A stretch of DNA of 64,000 bases from CAUTNH01 sp963543845 (GCA_963543845.1 CAUUCL010000003.1:1-64000); one strand, 5' to 3'; counted from the first letter of the stretch, positions 35,006 to 45,146 are shown. Notes: generated by a model from the letters alone, not told the origin. Made by a program: numbers and translations.

Positions 35006-35534
35006 TTAAAATCCTCTTTAAATCCTCTTTGCTTGCTCCGATACTTACAAGCTTTTTATAAAGTCTCTTAGAATTGCTATGACCTATATTATAATGTTTT
35101 GTTATAACTTCTCTTTTTTCAAAGGCCTTATCACTTCCTATTAACCCAAGATTATATAAATCAATTGGAAGAAGATTTGAGTTAGTATTTTTTTTATACT
35201 CAATTATATTATCAAATAAATGCTCTAAAGTACTGCTTGATATATTTTCAATTCCCACTTTATTTTTTTTAATACATAAATTTTTATCAAGATAAATATG
35301 CCTTGGATTTTTTAAATTCCTTGCAATATCAAACCTTATCCTCTCACCTGCAGAGTCAGGATCAAATACTAAAACTACAGTATATCCCTTATTTTCAAGA
35401 TTTACCAAGTCCTTAATTAAATCCATGGTATATCCTAATCCATTAGTTTTTCTAATTAAAATATTTTCATACTTTTCTTTTATTTTTTTAATATCGTTTA
35501 TTCCCTCAACGACAACTACATAATTTTTAATAAT
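34998..35534 (-). CDS. rnmV: ribonuclease M5 (5S rRNA maturation), probable ATT start
   Basis: RNase M5 cleaves 5S rRNA precursors and is a TOPRIM-domain enzyme. Motifs are VVVVEGIND (catalytic Glu) and LVFDPDSAGERIR (DPD), then SKRLYKKLVSIGASKEDL near the C-terminus. The frame has no ATG, GTG or TTG in the right place: family members begin one to a few residues before the VVEG strand, and here this falls on two ATT codons (35534 and 35531) just after AAGAGGGG. An ATG at 35621 would add 29 unrelated residues and overlap the divergent HIT gene. I infer an ATT start; about 178 residues. Confidence 0.85.
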   Translation of the reverse strand: MIKNYVVVVEGINDIKKIKEKYENILIRKTNGLGYTMDLIKDLVNLENKGYTVVLVFDPDSAGERIRFDIARNLKNPRHIYLDKNLCIKKNKVGIENISSSTLEHLFDNIIEYKKNTNSNLLPIDLYNLGLIGSDKAFEKREVITKHYNIGHSNSKRLYKKLVSIGASKEDLKRILNV

Positions 35535-35578
35535 ACCCCTCTTTTGTTTATTTGTTATAATTTTAGTAGGTGATAATA

Positions 35579-35983
35579 ATGACAATCTTTGAAAAAATTG
35601 TAAATCGTGAAATTGATGCAAATATTATTTATGAAGATAGCGATATAATCGCATTTTTAGATATTGCCCCAATTAGCATCGGGCACACTTTAGTTATTCC
35701 TAAAAAACCTTATAAGGATATCTATGAACTTCCAGATGATATTATCGGTAAACTTTTTAAAGTAGTTAAGGATTTATCAATTAAACTTAAAAAGACTTTT
35801 AATGCCGATGGAATAAATCTAATAAACAATAATGAAAAAAGAGCAGGACAAGTTGTTTTTCACTACCATGTTCATATAATTCCAAGATTTAATGATGATA
35901 AAATCGATTTACAAGCTAAAAGACTTGATGTAACAATAGATGATATTAAATCATGGCATAAAAAAATAACTAATACTAAATAG
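35579..35983 (+). CDS. HIT family nucleotide hydrolase/transferase
   Basis: 134-residue histidine-triad protein that hydrolyses AMP-lysine/AMP-N or dinucleoside polyphosphate-type substrates. The triad HYHVHIIPRF lies near residues 97-106, and TIFEKIVNREIDANIIYEDSDIIAFLDIAPIS is the typical start. The ATG at 35579 has AGGTGA six bases upstream; a GTG at 35570 is the alternative. The gene is divergent from rnmV and convergent with the histidine kinase, whose stop it overlaps by 8 bases. Confidence 0.93.
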   Translation: MTIFEKIVNREIDANIIYEDSDIIAFLDIAPISIGHTLVIPKKPYKDIYELPDDIIGKLFKVVKDLSIKLKKTFNADGINLINNNEKRAGQVVFHYHVHIIPRFNDDKIDLQAKRLDVTIDDIKSWHKKITNTK

Positions 35984-37373
35984 GATATATTGTAAAGACA
36001 ACCCCATTTTCTAAATTTTTAGCGTTAATATCTAAACCAAATTTTAAAAGAGTTACTTTCGTAATACTAAGTCCAATACCAAAACTACCATCATTAGATT
36101 TTTGGTAGAGTGTGAACATTGAATCAATGAATTCAGGATCAATTGCTGGACCATCATTATAGATTGTAAGTCTTTTTTTATTTAGATTTATCTCAATTTT
36201 ATTCTTAGCATATCTTAATGAGTTTTCTAATATATTTTGAATGGCTATGCTAAAGTTTTCAGCATCTCCAAAATATTTACTATTATCAAGATTGCATATA
36301 ATATCTCCTGAAAATCTAAATTTATTATCTGAGACTAAATTTTCTATAATTGGTTTTATTAAAAACTCTTTATAGGATTTAGATTTTTCCTCTAGGTATT
36401 CAGCTTTAATATAATTTATAAGTTTAGCAATTCTTTTAGAAAGCTCATCAGCCTTTTCTAAAATTACATTTATACTTTCAATATCAGCAACACCATCATA
36501 AATTGCCTCAGCATATGATTTAATTATTCCGATTGGATTTTTAATATCATGTGACATATTTTGAAGCATATCTCTTTTGGCAATTTCAGATAAAAATAAC
36601 TCACTTCTAAGCTTATCAACATTTTTACAAAGATTAGTTATCTCATCTTTTCCTATTATTGTTACAGGTTTTTGATAGTTATGCTTAGGAAGATTTATTA
36701 CATCATCACTTAACTTATTTAATCTTTTAGCAATTAAAAAATAAATAATTAAGTAGTTAAATATATTTATTAAAACTAAAATTATAATAAGACCTATTAA
36801 AAAAAACAAAACTGTTTTTTTCTTATTTTCTTTTATAAACTCCTCATCAGTAAAAGCACCTATTATCTGGATATTTTTCCTGTCTTTATTTTTTTGAATA
36901 ATATCAAATAATATCGTATATGTTTTTTTATTTTCATGATACTTTAAAGTCTTTGAGACAAGTTTTGTATCATCATCTTTTTTGCTTTTTAGGTTATCAT
37001 TTATTATTTTATCAATGTTTTTTACTATATAATTTAAAACATTCGATAAATTCTTAGTCTCATCGACTCTTGATACTTTATCAATCCAATTATCAAATTT
37101 ATCATTTTTAATATAGACGCCATTTTTATTTTTAATATATTCATGATTAAAAAAGCAGTTATATGGATGATCTTTTATAACTCCTTCATTAGTTTGAATT
37201 ATCTCTTTTTGTTGATAAAAATATGCACCAAGTTGACCTTCATTTAATTTTTGAAACATATTATTTGAGGCAAAAAGTAGTATAAGAATAAATATTCCAA
37301 AAAATAAAAAGGCAGCAATCGTGTAAAAAGTACTCAGCAGTATACTTAGTGATATTCTACCTTTTTTAATCAT
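35976..37373 (-). CDS. sensor histidine kinase
   Basis: 465-residue membrane sensor kinase. TM1 is about 11-35, an extracellular sensor region of about 150 residues follows, TM2 is about 189-214, then a HAMP-like linker. The phosphoacceptor His is H275 in MSHDIKNP, followed by the N-box (ENSLRYAKN) and glycine boxes (SFGIGLSI). No recognisable ligand domain in the sensor region. It is directly downstream of its response regulator (ATG overlapping the stop by one base), forming a two-component pair; the signal is unknown. Confidence 0.92.
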   Translation of the reverse strand: MIKKGRISLSILLSTFYTIAAFLFFGIFILILLFASNNMFQKLNEGQLGAYFYQQKEIIQTNEGVIKDHPYNCFFNHEYIKNKNGVYIKNDKFDNWIDKVSRVDETKNLSNVLNYIVKNIDKIINDNLKSKKDDDTKLVSKTLKYHENKKTYTILFDIIQKNKDRKNIQIIGAFTDEEFIKENKKKTVLFFLIGLIIILVLINIFNYLIIYFLIAKRLNKLSDDVINLPKHNYQKPVTIIGKDEITNLCKNVDKLRSELFLSEIAKRDMLQNMSHDIKNPIGIIKSYAEAIYDGVADIESINVILEKADELSKRIAKLINYIKAEYLEEKSKSYKEFLIKPIIENLVSDNKFRFSGDIICNLDNSKYFGDAENFSIAIQNILENSLRYAKNKIEINLNKKRLTIYNDGPAIDPEFIDSMFTLYQKSNDGSFGIGLSITKVTLLKFGLDINAKNLENGVVFTIYPI

Positions 37374-38029
37374 TATAATATTTTATAACCTAATCCATAA
37401 ATTGTTTCAACTTTTAACTTCGGAAGTTTATTTCTTAATCTTCTTAAAAGATCATCAACAACTCTTGAGTTTTGCTCATAATCTTTTCCCCAAATACTAT
37501 ATAAAAGTTCTTCTCTTTTAATTTCTTGATTTTTCCTTCTTAAAAGATATTCTAATAGTTGAAACTCTTTATATGTTAAAACAATTTCCTCATCTTTTTC
37601 TTTTACAATTTTTCTTGTAAGATTTATCTCATATTCAAAATATTCAATAATTTCTTCTTTTTGTTTTTCTTTTCTATTTAAAAGCTTATTTATTCTTAAA
37701 AGCAGCTCACGTGGTGAGAAAGGTTTTGCAAGATAATCATCACTTCCAATTTCAAGACCATAAACTTTATCAACATCTTCATTTCTTGCAGATGTAAATA
37801 AAACCGGAATATTCTCATTTTCAGCCTTTATTTTTTTAAGTAAATCATATCCATTTATTCTGCCTGGTAGGTTTATATCAAGTACCCATAAATTAACATT
37901 GCTATCATTTATATAAGGCAATGCTGATTCACCATCATAAAATGCTTTTACTAAATATCCTTCCATTTCAAGATATTTAACTAATAAATCGGATAATTGT
38001 TTTTCATCTTCTACATAATATATATTCAT
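37373..38029 (-). CDS. OmpR/PhoB-family response regulator
   Basis: 218-residue response regulator: receiver domain (1-115, phosphoacceptor D51 in VLDINLPG, K at LAKPFSPREL) and a winged-helix DNA-binding domain (about 130-218, TYKEFQLLEYLLRR, VDDLLRRLRNKL, YGLGYKIL). It is partner of the sensor kinase encoded next. It lies 8 bases downstream of serS, so the pair may be read from the gyrase operon as well. Confidence 0.94.
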   Translation of the reverse strand: MNIYYVEDEKQLSDLLVKYLEMEGYLVKAFYDGESALPYINDSNVNLWVLDINLPGRINGYDLLKKIKAENENIPVLFTSARNEDVDKVYGLEIGSDDYLAKPFSPRELLLRINKLLNRKEKQKEEIIEYFEYEINLTRKIVKEKDEEIVLTYKEFQLLEYLLRRKNQEIKREELLYSIWGKDYEQNSRVVDDLLRRLRNKLPKLKVETIYGLGYKIL

Positions 38030-38037
38030 ATTAAAAC

Positions 38038-39312
38038 CTACTTTTTAATTATTTTTACACCATTCATATAAGGAAGTAATACCTCAGGAACCTCAATAAA
38101 TCCTTCCTTTGTTTGGTAGTTTTCACAAATTGCAACAAGCGTTCTTCCAACTGCAAGACCAGAACCATTAAGAGTGTGGACAAGATTTGTTTTATCATCT
38201 TTTTGATCTTTAAATCTTATTTGTGCTCTTCTTGCCTGATAGTCTCTTGCGTTTGATATTGAGGCAATCTCACGATATTTATTCTGTCCTGGAAGCCAGA
38301 CCTCAATATCATATGTTTTACACATTGAAAAACCTAAATCACCTGTTGAAAGCATCACAACTCTGTAAGGAAGTTTTAAAAGTTTTAAAATATCCTCGGA
38401 TGCTGCTAGCATATCCTCAAGCTCTTTTTCAGATTCTTCAGGACGGCAAAACTTAATAAGCTCAACTTTATTAAATTGATGCTGCCTAATAATTCCTCGG
38501 GTATCTTTTCCAGCACTTCCTGCCTCTTGTCTAAAGGCTGTTGAATATGCTACAAATTTTATAGGAAGTTCACTTCCCTTTAAAATCTCATCACGATAAT
38601 AATTTATCATTGGAACTTCAGCTGTAGGATTTAAATATAGATTTTGTCCATCTACTTTAAATGAATCTCCGATAAACTTTGGAAATTGTCCTGTTCCATA
38701 CATTGAATCAGAATTAATCATATAAGGAGGAATAGCCTCAATATAGCCTTTTTTTATGTGAGTGTCAAACATAAAATTTATTAAAGCTCTTTCTAATCTT
38801 GCACCAAGACCTATATCATATGTAAATCTTGGGGCTGATACTTTCGCAGCTCTTTTAAAATCTAGAATACCTAAATTCTCACAAAGGTCAAAATGATCTT
38901 TTGGAGTAAAATCAAATTTTCTTATTTTACCCCATTTTTTTATTTCTAAGTTATCTAAATCAGATTTTCCAACTGGTAAATCACTATCTGGAATATTAGG
39001 AGTTTTTAAAAGAATATCTTTGATTTTTTTATTTATCAAATCAAGACTTTCATCAATTTTTAAAATCTCAACTTTAAAATTATCAATCTTTAAAAGAGTG
39101 TCTTTTATATCTTTTCCTTCACGTTTTAATACTCCGATTTCTTGTGAGATTTTATTTTTCTTTGCTTTAAAATCATCACCTTTTAAAATTAGTTCTTTTC
39201 TTTCTTTTGATAAAGATACTAATTCTTTAAGATATGAAAAATCATCATTTCTAGTATTTAATTTTTTTACTACCTCATCAATGTTTTTTACAACATATTC
39301 TAAATCCAACAT
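38038..39312 (-). CDS. serS: serine--tRNA ligase
   Basis: 424-residue class II aminoacyl-tRNA synthetase. The N-terminal antiparallel coiled-coil arm (about 27-105) binds the long variable arm of tRNA-Ser. Class II motifs: motif 2 TAFRQEAGSAGKDTRGIIRQHQF (about 251-273) and motif 3 NGSGLAVGRTLVAICENYQ (about 382-400). The gap to gyrA is 31 bases and there is no T-box leader, so it is expressed with the gyrase genes. Confidence 0.96.
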   Translation of the reverse strand: MLDLEYVVKNIDEVVKKLNTRNDDFSYLKELVSLSKERKELILKGDDFKAKKNKISQEIGVLKREGKDIKDTLLKIDNFKVEILKIDESLDLINKKIKDILLKTPNIPDSDLPVGKSDLDNLEIKKWGKIRKFDFTPKDHFDLCENLGILDFKRAAKVSAPRFTYDIGLGARLERALINFMFDTHIKKGYIEAIPPYMINSDSMYGTGQFPKFIGDSFKVDGQNLYLNPTAEVPMINYYRDEILKGSELPIKFVAYSTAFRQEAGSAGKDTRGIIRQHQFNKVELIKFCRPEESEKELEDMLAASEDILKLLKLPYRVVMLSTGDLGFSMCKTYDIEVWLPGQNKYREIASISNARDYQARRAQIRFKDQKDDKTNLVHTLNGSGLAVGRTLVAICENYQTKEGFIEVPEVLLPYMNGVKIIKK

Positions 39313-39343
39313 CTTATCACCTTAGCTTTAAAGAATTTAAATT

Positions 39344-41947
39344 TTATTCTTTATTCTTCTTTTCTTTCTTAGCTTGCTTTTCAAGCTTTCTGGCTTGCTT
39401 TTTATCTACTGGAGCATCGTCTTCATCATCTTCTAATAAAATATCATCAGTCTCGCCTTCTTCATGCGGTATTATCGCAGTAGTTGCGACTTTTTGATTG
39501 TCTTTTAATCTGATAATTCTTACTCCTTGAGTTGATCTACCAATTTCAGAGATTTGATCAATAGCAACTCTTATAACCATTCCAAGATCAGTTGATATAA
39601 TTAAATCTTCATCTTTATTAACTTGTGAAAGATTTTTTAAATTACCATTTTTCGCTGTAACATTTAAAGTTTTTACACCCATACCACCACGGTGTTGGCT
39701 ACGATACTCATCTGCTCTTGTCTTTTTACCATAACCTTTTTCTGTAACAACTAAAATAGACTCAGAGCTATCTTTTGATATTACAGCGGCACCAACTATT
39801 TTTTCTTTTGGTTTTAAATTCATACCAATAACACCAGCTGCTTGTCTTCCCATAACTCTAACCTCGGTTTCAGCAAATCTTGTGGCCTTACCATTGCTTG
39901 CTCCAAGAATTATATCTTTGCTACCATCAGTTACTACAACTTTTAAAAGTTCATCATTAGGTTTTAAATCAATCGCAATAATACCTGATGTATTAATATT
40001 TTTAAACTGTGATACCTTAGTTCTTTTTACAATACCTTTTTTAGTTACAAAAAATAAATTTAGGCTGTCATCATCAAAATTTTTAACTGTTGTAAGAGAT
40101 GCAAAAGTTTCATCTTTATCAAAGTTTAATAAATTAACAATCGGAAGTCCTCTTGAATGTCTTGAACCCTCTGGAATTTGATAACCCTTAATTTTATAAA
40201 CTCTACCTTTATTTGTAAAAAATAAATGATAATCATGCGTTGATGTCATTTTAATAGAATCGATAAAATCATCTTCATATAACTTCATACCAGATAATCC
40301 AACACCATTTCTGTTTTGAAGTTTATAACTGTCAAGTTGCATTCTTTTAACATAGCCGTTATTAGATATTGTAATAATTACATCTTGAACTGGAATTAAA
40401 TCTTCATTTTCAATTGAAAAATCACATGTCATATCAATTGTTGAACGACGCTCTCTTGCATATGATTGTTTAATTTGAAGAGCTTCCTCTTTGATAATTT
40501 CAAGTTTTCTCTTCTCGCTTTTTAAAATTTGTTGGTAATCCTTAACTTGGTTTCTTAATTCCATTGCCTCTTTATTGATATTTTCAATTTCAAGACCTGT
40601 TAGTTTTTGAAGCTTCATATCCAAAATAGCTTGCGCTTGGATATCATCTATTTTTAACTCTTTACAAAGTCTTAGTTTAGCCTCATCTGTTGTTTTACTC
40701 TTTTTAATAATCGCAATTGTTTTATCAATATTATTTAATGCTTTTATTAAACCTTCTAAAATATGAAGTCTTGCTTCAGCTTTTTCTAAAAGGTATTGAG
40801 TTCTTCTTTGAACAATGCTAAGTTGAAAGTTTAAAAAGTTTTGTAAAATATCAGTAAGTGAAACTGTTTCAGGTTGACCATTTACAAGAGCAATCATATT
40901 TATACCAAATGATGATTGAAGTTGAGTGTGTTTGTATAAATTATTTATCATAACAGAAGGAATAACATCTCTTCTTGCTTCAATTACAATTCTCATACCT
41001 TTTAAAGTTGACTCATCTCTTAAGTCAGTTATTCCATCAACTAATTTTTCTTTTGCTGCTTCTGCAATTCTTTCAAGAAGTCTTGTTTTATTTACAAGAT
41101 ATGGAATTTCACTAATTATTAACTGAGTTTTATTTTTAGTTTCAACAACATCAATTTTTGCTCTAATTGCGATTATTCCATTACCTGTCTCATAAGCATT
41201 TTTAAGCCCAGTTAATCCAATAATTGTTCCCCCTGTTGGAAAATCTGGTCCTTGGATATATTTCATAAGTTCAACTACTGAAATTTGAGGATTATCTATA
41301 AACGCAATAAATCCATCTAACACCTCTCCAAGATTATGAGGAGGAATATTTGTAGCCATACCAACCGCAATACCAGTTGAACCGTTAACTAAAATGTTGG
41401 GAAATTTTACAGGAAGAACTGATGGCTCGTTTTCTGTATTATCATAATTCGGAATAAAATCAACAGTATTTTTATCAAGATCTCTAACAAGTTCCATTGC
41501 GATTTTACTCATTCTAGCCTCAGTATAACGCATTGCCGCAGCTCCATCGCCATCAACAGAACCAAAGTTTCCATGACCATCTACAAGTGGATGGTGATAG
41601 GAAAAATCTTGAGCCATTCTAACCATCGCCTCATAAATTGATGAATCACCATGAGGGTGATACTTACCCATTACCTCACCGACAATTCTAGCTGATTTTT
41701 TATATTGAGTATTTGCTCTAATTCCTAAATCATTCATAGTATAAACTATTCTTCTTTGAACTGGTTTAAATCCATCTCTTACATCAGGAAGTGCACGTGC
41801 AACAATTACGCTCATTGCATAGCTTAAAAAAGAATTTTTCATCTCTGTTGAAATGTTAACCTCTTTAATTCTTCCGTGGTTAACTTCTTTTAATTCATCA
41901 TCTTCTTCTTGTTCTTCTATTTCTTCTAATATTTCTTTTTCATCCAT
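39344..41947 (-). CDS. gyrA: DNA gyrase subunit A
   Basis: 867-residue gyrase A subunit. The breakage-reunion domain includes ARALPDVRDGFKPVQRR, the quinolone region HGDSSIYEAMVRMAQ (normal Gram-positive residues) and the catalytic Tyr in MRYTEARMS. The C-terminal beta-pinwheel has repeated blades, one with the GyrA-box-like QRRTQ..-type motif less obvious. The tail after about 830 is acidic then Lys-rich (KKQARKLEKQAKKEKK), longer and more charged than usual. It lies 13 bases after gyrB. Confidence 0.95.
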   Translation of the reverse strand: MDEKEILEEIEEQEEDDELKEVNHGRIKEVNISTEMKNSFLSYAMSVIVARALPDVRDGFKPVQRRIVYTMNDLGIRANTQYKKSARIVGEVMGKYHPHGDSSIYEAMVRMAQDFSYHHPLVDGHGNFGSVDGDGAAAMRYTEARMSKIAMELVRDLDKNTVDFIPNYDNTENEPSVLPVKFPNILVNGSTGIAVGMATNIPPHNLGEVLDGFIAFIDNPQISVVELMKYIQGPDFPTGGTIIGLTGLKNAYETGNGIIAIRAKIDVVETKNKTQLIISEIPYLVNKTRLLERIAEAAKEKLVDGITDLRDESTLKGMRIVIEARRDVIPSVMINNLYKHTQLQSSFGINMIALVNGQPETVSLTDILQNFLNFQLSIVQRRTQYLLEKAEARLHILEGLIKALNNIDKTIAIIKKSKTTDEAKLRLCKELKIDDIQAQAILDMKLQKLTGLEIENINKEAMELRNQVKDYQQILKSEKRKLEIIKEEALQIKQSYARERRSTIDMTCDFSIENEDLIPVQDVIITISNNGYVKRMQLDSYKLQNRNGVGLSGMKLYEDDFIDSIKMTSTHDYHLFFTNKGRVYKIKGYQIPEGSRHSRGLPIVNLLNFDKDETFASLTTVKNFDDDSLNLFFVTKKGIVKRTKVSQFKNINTSGIIAIDLKPNDELLKVVVTDGSKDIILGASNGKATRFAETEVRVMGRQAAGVIGMNLKPKEKIVGAAVISKDSSESILVVTEKGYGKKTRADEYRSQHRGGMGVKTLNVTAKNGNLKNLSQVNKDEDLIISTDLGMVIRVAIDQISEIGRSTQGVRIIRLKDNQKVATTAIIPHEEGETDDILLEDDEDDAPVDKKQARKLEKQAKKEKKNKE

Positions 41948-41960
41948 ACTTTATACTCCT

Positions 41961-43889
41961 TTAAGCATCAATGTTTTTAGCATATATTGCATTTGCTTGA
42001 ATAAACTCTTTTCTTGGTTCAACCTCATCACCCATTAGGGTTGTAAAAATTGCATCAGCATCCATTGCATCTTCAGTTGATACTTGTAGAAGTGTTCTTG
42101 TATCAGGATTCATTGTTGTATCCCAAAGTTGCTCAGGATTCATCTCACCTAAACCTTTATATCTTTGAATTTGGAATGTTTTCATCTCTTTTTGAAGTTG
42201 CTCAAGTCTTGTCTCGCTATAAGCATATTCAACCTTTTTACCTTGTGATATTTTATAAAGTGGTGGCTGAGCAATATAGATATAACCTTTATCTACTAAA
42301 TCTTTCATATAGCGGTAGAAAAAAGTTAAAAGTAGTGTTCTAATATGCGCACCATCAACATCGGCATCGGTCATAATGATAATTTTATGGTATCTTGCTT
42401 TTTGACTATCAAATTCATCTCCTATACCTGTTCCGATTGCTTTTATAAGTGAAAGAATTTCCTTATTAGATAATGCTTTATCAAGTCTTGCCTTTTCAAC
42501 ATTTAAAACCTTACCACGAAGAGGAAGGATTGCTTGGAATTCAGAATTACGACCTTGCTTTGCTGAACCACCAGCCGAGTCTCCCTCGACTATATAAAGC
42601 TCTGATATTTCAGGCTTTTTACTTCTGCAATCAGCAAGTTTTGAAGCAAATCCAAGACTGTCAAGTGGAGATTTTCTTCTTGTTGCATCTTTGGCTTTTC
42701 TTGCAGCAATTCTTGCAACACCAGCAGAGATTGCTTTTTCTAGTATTGCTTTTGCATCATCTGGATTTTCATATAAAAACTTAGTTAAAGCCTCACCTAC
42801 AAGCTGGCTTACAAGCTGTCTTACCTCGGGATTACCTAGCTTAGTTTTAGTTTGTCCTTCAAATTGGGGATTAGGGTGTTTTACAGATATAACTGCAATA
42901 ATTCCCTCTCTTGTATCTTCACCAATTAGCGATTCTTGGTTTTTCTTAATTAAGTTTTCTTTTTGTCCATAGTTATTAAGCTCACGTGTTAAGGCAAGTT
43001 TAAAACCATCTTCATGCATACCACCCTCATGAGTTATGATATTATTAACAAATGAGTATATATTAGTTGCATAAGAATCATTATATTGAACTGCTACCTC
43101 GGCAGTTATGTTATTTACAGTTTTTTCAAGATAAAATAGTTCTTGATTTATTTTAGGACGTTTAGAATTTAAAAATTCAACATACTCTTTTATACCGCCT
43201 TCATAGCAGTACTCTGCCTTTAAAATCGGAGATACTCTTCTATCTGTTATCTCAATTTTTAGTCCTTTATTTAAAAATGCAAGCTGTTGAATACGATTTC
43301 TTAAAATCTCATAATCATATTCTTGGCAGTCTGTAAATATAGTTTTATCGAATTTAAAAGATACAATAGTTCCATGATCTTGAGCATCACCTATTGTTTG
43401 AAGTTCACATGTAGGTTTTCCTTTAGAATAGCTTTGAGTATAAACTTTACCATCTTTATGAATTTCAATGTCAAAATTATCAGATAAAGCATTAACAACC
43501 GATGCACCAACACCATGAAGACCACCAGATACTTTATATGATTTTCCATCGAATTTACCACCAGCATGCAGTACTGTTAAAATTGTCTCAACTGCTGGTT
43601 TTTTAGTTTTAGGGTGAATATCAACAGGTATTCCACGACCATCATCTGCTACTTTAATAACATTACCTTTTAATATTTCAACACTTATCTTACTAGCATA
43701 ACCTGCTAAAACTTCATCGATTGAATTATCAACTATCTCCCAAACAAGATGGTGAAGTCCACGTGAGCCTGTTGAGCCTATGTACATACCAGGGCGTTTT
43801 CTTACAGCCTCAAGTCCTTCTAGTACTTGAATATTTTTGGCGCTATACTCCTCGCTTTGATTTTCTATATCTTTTTCATCTTCTACCAT
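41961..43889 (-). CDS. gyrB: DNA gyrase subunit B
   Basis: 642-residue ATPase subunit of gyrase. GHKL ATPase motifs are visible: EIVDNSIDEVLAGYA, DDGRGIPVDIHPK and GGLHGVGASVVNALS. The TOPRIM part has LYIVEGDSAGGSAKQGR and MTDADVDGAHIRTLLLTFF, and the end has MKTFQIQRYKGLGEMNPEQLW. Normal length for Bacillota. It is preceded by recF with 11 bases between. Confidence 0.96.
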   Translation of the reverse strand: MVEDEKDIENQSEEYSAKNIQVLEGLEAVRKRPGMYIGSTGSRGLHHLVWEIVDNSIDEVLAGYASKISVEILKGNVIKVADDGRGIPVDIHPKTKKPAVETILTVLHAGGKFDGKSYKVSGGLHGVGASVVNALSDNFDIEIHKDGKVYTQSYSKGKPTCELQTIGDAQDHGTIVSFKFDKTIFTDCQEYDYEILRNRIQQLAFLNKGLKIEITDRRVSPILKAEYCYEGGIKEYVEFLNSKRPKINQELFYLEKTVNNITAEVAVQYNDSYATNIYSFVNNIITHEGGMHEDGFKLALTRELNNYGQKENLIKKNQESLIGEDTREGIIAVISVKHPNPQFEGQTKTKLGNPEVRQLVSQLVGEALTKFLYENPDDAKAILEKAISAGVARIAARKAKDATRRKSPLDSLGFASKLADCRSKKPEISELYIVEGDSAGGSAKQGRNSEFQAILPLRGKVLNVEKARLDKALSNKEILSLIKAIGTGIGDEFDSQKARYHKIIIMTDADVDGAHIRTLLLTFFYRYMKDLVDKGYIYIAQPPLYKISQGKKVEYAYSETRLEQLQKEMKTFQIQRYKGLGEMNPEQLWDTTMNPDTRTLLQVSTEDAMDADAIFTTLMGDEVEPRKEFIQANAIYAKNIDA

Positions 43890-43900
43890 ATTAAAACTCC

Positions 43901-44920
43901 TTATCTTTTAATTTCTATTTTCATAAATTTATCATTTTCTAAATTCTTAACTGATGATATTATTATTTGAATATTATCAATTAGTGTATTAAATACCATT
44001 TCAATATTTTTACTATCTAACATATTTGTAATATCATCAATTAAAAATATGGGATTTTTATCATTTTTAATTAAATTACTTAAAATTGCATATTTAATTT
44101 TTAAAAGACTTAATTGCATCTCACCATTTGATGCAACTTTTTTTATCTCTTCATCATTTAATAAAATCTTATAATCATCTTTTTGAATACCATTTAAAGT
44201 TTGTTTGTATTCAATTTCCTTTTTAAAATTTTTCTTAAACGCCTTTTCTAAATTCTTAATTTGAACATCTGGCTCATATTTAATAAAAACATTAAGATTT
44301 TTAAAACATTCTAACTTACTAAGCTCATAATTTAGGCTATCTGCATAATCTGTTCTTATTTTTATAATTTCACTAGCAAGTTCAATTAACTGATCTGATA
44401 CTACATTAAAAAATGTTAAATCTGATTCGTGAGTAATATTTTTTAATATTAAGTTTCGCTGTTTTAAAATCTTTTTATATTTAATCATTAAAGAAGAATA
44501 TTTTTTAACAAACTGTATTATTTCAAAATCAAAATATTCTCTTCTAGTTTGTGGATTTAAATTAAGTAAGTTAAAATCTAAATTCGTAAATGCTACCACA
44601 GGATATAATCCAATAAAATCGCTAACTTTTTTTATATGATTTTTATTTAGGTAAATATTTTTATTATCCTTTGAAAAAATTGACTCTACTATATTTTTAT
44701 TATCTTCTAAAACAATCTTAAAAAAATTCTCATCCTTTTTAATTAAATCAGCTATATTACTAGTTTTAAAACTCCTAGTTGTAAAAGCATAATATATCGC
44801 TTCTAAAACTGTAGTTTTTCCTACAGCATTCTCGCCATAAATTAAAATCTTGTCCTTTTCAAAATTGAGTTCTAAATTTTTATGAAGCCTAAGATTTTTA
44901 AAAATTATTTTTTTAATCAT
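43901..44920 (-). CDS. recF: DNA replication/repair protein RecF
   Basis: 339-residue SMC-like ATPase that helps load RecA at gaps. Walker A is GENAVGKTTVLEAIYYAF (about 30-47), the signature-like SNGEMQLSLLKIKYAIL is near 260-276, and Walker B is IFLIDDITNMLD (about 290-301). It is somewhat diverged and short of the usual 360-370 residues. The start overlaps the yaaA stop by 4 bases, the usual coupling in the origin-type cluster. Confidence 0.92.
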   Translation of the reverse strand: MIKKIIFKNLRLHKNLELNFEKDKILIYGENAVGKTTVLEAIYYAFTTRSFKTSNIADLIKKDENFFKIVLEDNKNIVESIFSKDNKNIYLNKNHIKKVSDFIGLYPVVAFTNLDFNLLNLNPQTRREYFDFEIIQFVKKYSSLMIKYKKILKQRNLILKNITHESDLTFFNVVSDQLIELASEIIKIRTDYADSLNYELSKLECFKNLNVFIKYEPDVQIKNLEKAFKKNFKKEIEYKQTLNGIQKDDYKILLNDEEIKKVASNGEMQLSLLKIKYAILSNLIKNDKNPIFLIDDITNMLDSKNIEMVFNTLIDNIQIIISSVKNLENDKFMKIEIKR

Positions 44921-45123
44921 GTAATAATATATTTTTTATTATTTACTAAAACAATATCATCTTTATTAAGTTTTCTTCCACGTCTTTTTTCGCTTTCGCC
45001 ATTAACCCTGATATCATTTTCCAAAAGGTAGTATTTTGCCTGTCCACCACTTTGAATAATATCGTTTATTTTAAGAAATTGACCCAGAGTTAAAAAAGTA
45101 TCGTTTTTGCTTTGTTTTTTCAT
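44917..45123 (-). CDS. yaaA: S4-domain RNA-binding protein YaaA/RlbA
   Basis: 68-residue S4 domain protein found between dnaN and recF in most Bacillota. The S4 signature TLGQFLKINDIIQSGGQAKYYL (about 12-33) and RVNGESEKRRGRKL (about 39-52) are clear. Here it is the first gene of its unit: dnaA and dnaN are not upstream, and enolase is divergent instead. Function is RNA binding, probably ribosome related. Confidence 0.9.
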   Translation of the reverse strand: MKKQSKNDTFLTLGQFLKINDIIQSGGQAKYYLLENDIRVNGESEKRRGRKLNKDDIVLVNNKKYIIT

Positions 45124-45146
45124 GTTTTTTCCTTTAATAATATTAA

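Noticed and set aside
34998..35621. RNase M5 starting at ATG 35621
   Set aside because: Adds 29 residues unlike the family and overlaps the divergent HIT gene; ATT near 35534 fits better.
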